DNA from: Candidatus Latescibacterota bacterium
GTDB lineage: Bacteria > Latescibacterota > UBA2968 > UBA8231
Assembly: GCA_022825185.1 (NCBI GenBank)
Contig: JAJDYK010000199.1
Coordinates: 1 to 15,323 of the forward strand
DNA length: 15,323 bases
Reading direction: 5' to 3'
The notes beneath the pieces are model-generated. The model was not told the origin of the DNA, searched no databases, and saw only the letters and a program-made list of their open reading frames with translations. Position 1 is the stretch's first letter. Every line of letters begins with the position of its first letter. A program made the translations under genes and the position numbers. Positions 15,181 through 15,323 of the stretch are shown one piece after another.

Positions 15181-15182
15181 CT

Positions 15183-15209
15183 GCCGCCCGAGCGGGGCTT
15201 CGAGGCGGC
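15183..15209 (-). other. GC-rich hairpin just upstream of the promoter
   Basis: GCCGCC (15183-15188) pairs with GGCGGC (15204-15209), and an inner CGA/TCG pairing extends the stem, leaving an 8-base loop. It begins 2 bp beyond the -35 element and lies about 49 bp after the stop of the partial gene at the right edge. It may be the 3' end hairpin of that upstream gene. No T-run follows, so it is not a standard terminator. Confidence 0.35.
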
Positions 15210-15257
15210 TCCAACGACTCCGGCTGGAAGGTAGCGCCGTTTCCACGGCGATGCCGG

Positions 15258-15323
15258 CTAGCGCCCCGGCCCGAACACGCCGTCGAGCGTCCCGGCGTCG
15301 AGGACGTTGTCCGCCCAAGTCTC
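15258..15323 (-). CDS. C-terminal codons of an unrecognised gene (5' end outside window)
   Basis: The minus strand is open from the window edge to TAG at 15258, giving 21 residues ending WADNVLDAGTLDGVFGPGR. The composition reads like an ordinary protein end, and the stop is followed by a hairpin and then the promoter of the cluster, as expected at a gene boundary. Too short to name a family, and an open frame of this length can occur by chance in GC-rich DNA. Confidence 0.4.
   Translation of the reverse strand, partial: ETWADNVLDAGTLDGVFGPGR

Noticed and set aside
14962..15318. 118-residue minus-strand ORF upstream of NurA
   Set aside because: Arg/Pro-rich, runs across the promoter and hairpin, and conflicts with the better-supported partial gene end and the 30-codon ORF, which are in other frames.
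1..15323. CRISPR array, tRNA attachment site, integrase or complete insertion sequence
   Set aside because: Read for regularly spaced repeats, tRNA-like ends and transposase or recombinase motifs; none was seen, so mobility of the island rests only on gene content and GC contrast.

Overview
The window is bacterial DNA with mostly high GC (about 60% where I counted lines by eye). No rRNA, tRNA, CRISPR array, integrase or intact insertion sequence is visible. The only housekeeping-type gene is an M17 leucyl aminopeptidase of proteobacterial style, so a proteobacterium is my best guess, with low certainty. The rest looks like accessory, conflict-type DNA.

Left part (1-2620): the C-terminal end of an unrecognised plus-strand gene (to 214), a small unrecognised plus-strand ORF (278-592), a 254-base gap holding four CATG tetramers spaced exactly 10 bp apart, then a minus-strand DUF262 protein with a C-terminal HNH-like motif (847-2511). 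The DUF262 gene is clearly AT-richer (about 47% GC in a sampled line) than its neighbours and resembles GmrSD-type restriction of modified DNA.

Middle (2623-3981, minus): the aminopeptidase, with all metal ligands of the M17 family at PepA spacing.

Right part (4180-15124, minus): a long co-directional gene cluster. In transcription order: a 30-codon leader-like ORF with a good promoter and Shine-Dalgarno site; a NurA-like nuclease; a HerA-like DNA translocase with a non-standard P-loop; a GHKL (Hsp90/MORC-like) ATPase with a coiled-coil tail; a radical SAM enzyme; a second, paralogous GHKL ATPase coupled to the radical SAM gene by a TAATG overlap; a small protein of unknown family; an ImmA/IrrE-like protein whose HExxH site is lost; and a DUF3800 (RNase H-like) protein. 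The first seven protein genes (NurA to ImmA-like) are tightly packed, with gaps of 5-57 bp or overlaps. DUF3800 follows after 169 bp.

How they may work together (inference): NurA-HerA is a known DNA end-processing pair. Adding two GHKL ATPases, a radical SAM enzyme, a catalytically dead peptidase-like protein and a second nuclease-like protein suggests a multi-protein DNA-surveillance or anti-phage system, or a DNA/nucleotide modification plus restriction system. I do not recognise the combination as a named system. The far right edge (15258-15323, minus) probably holds the last codons of another gene.
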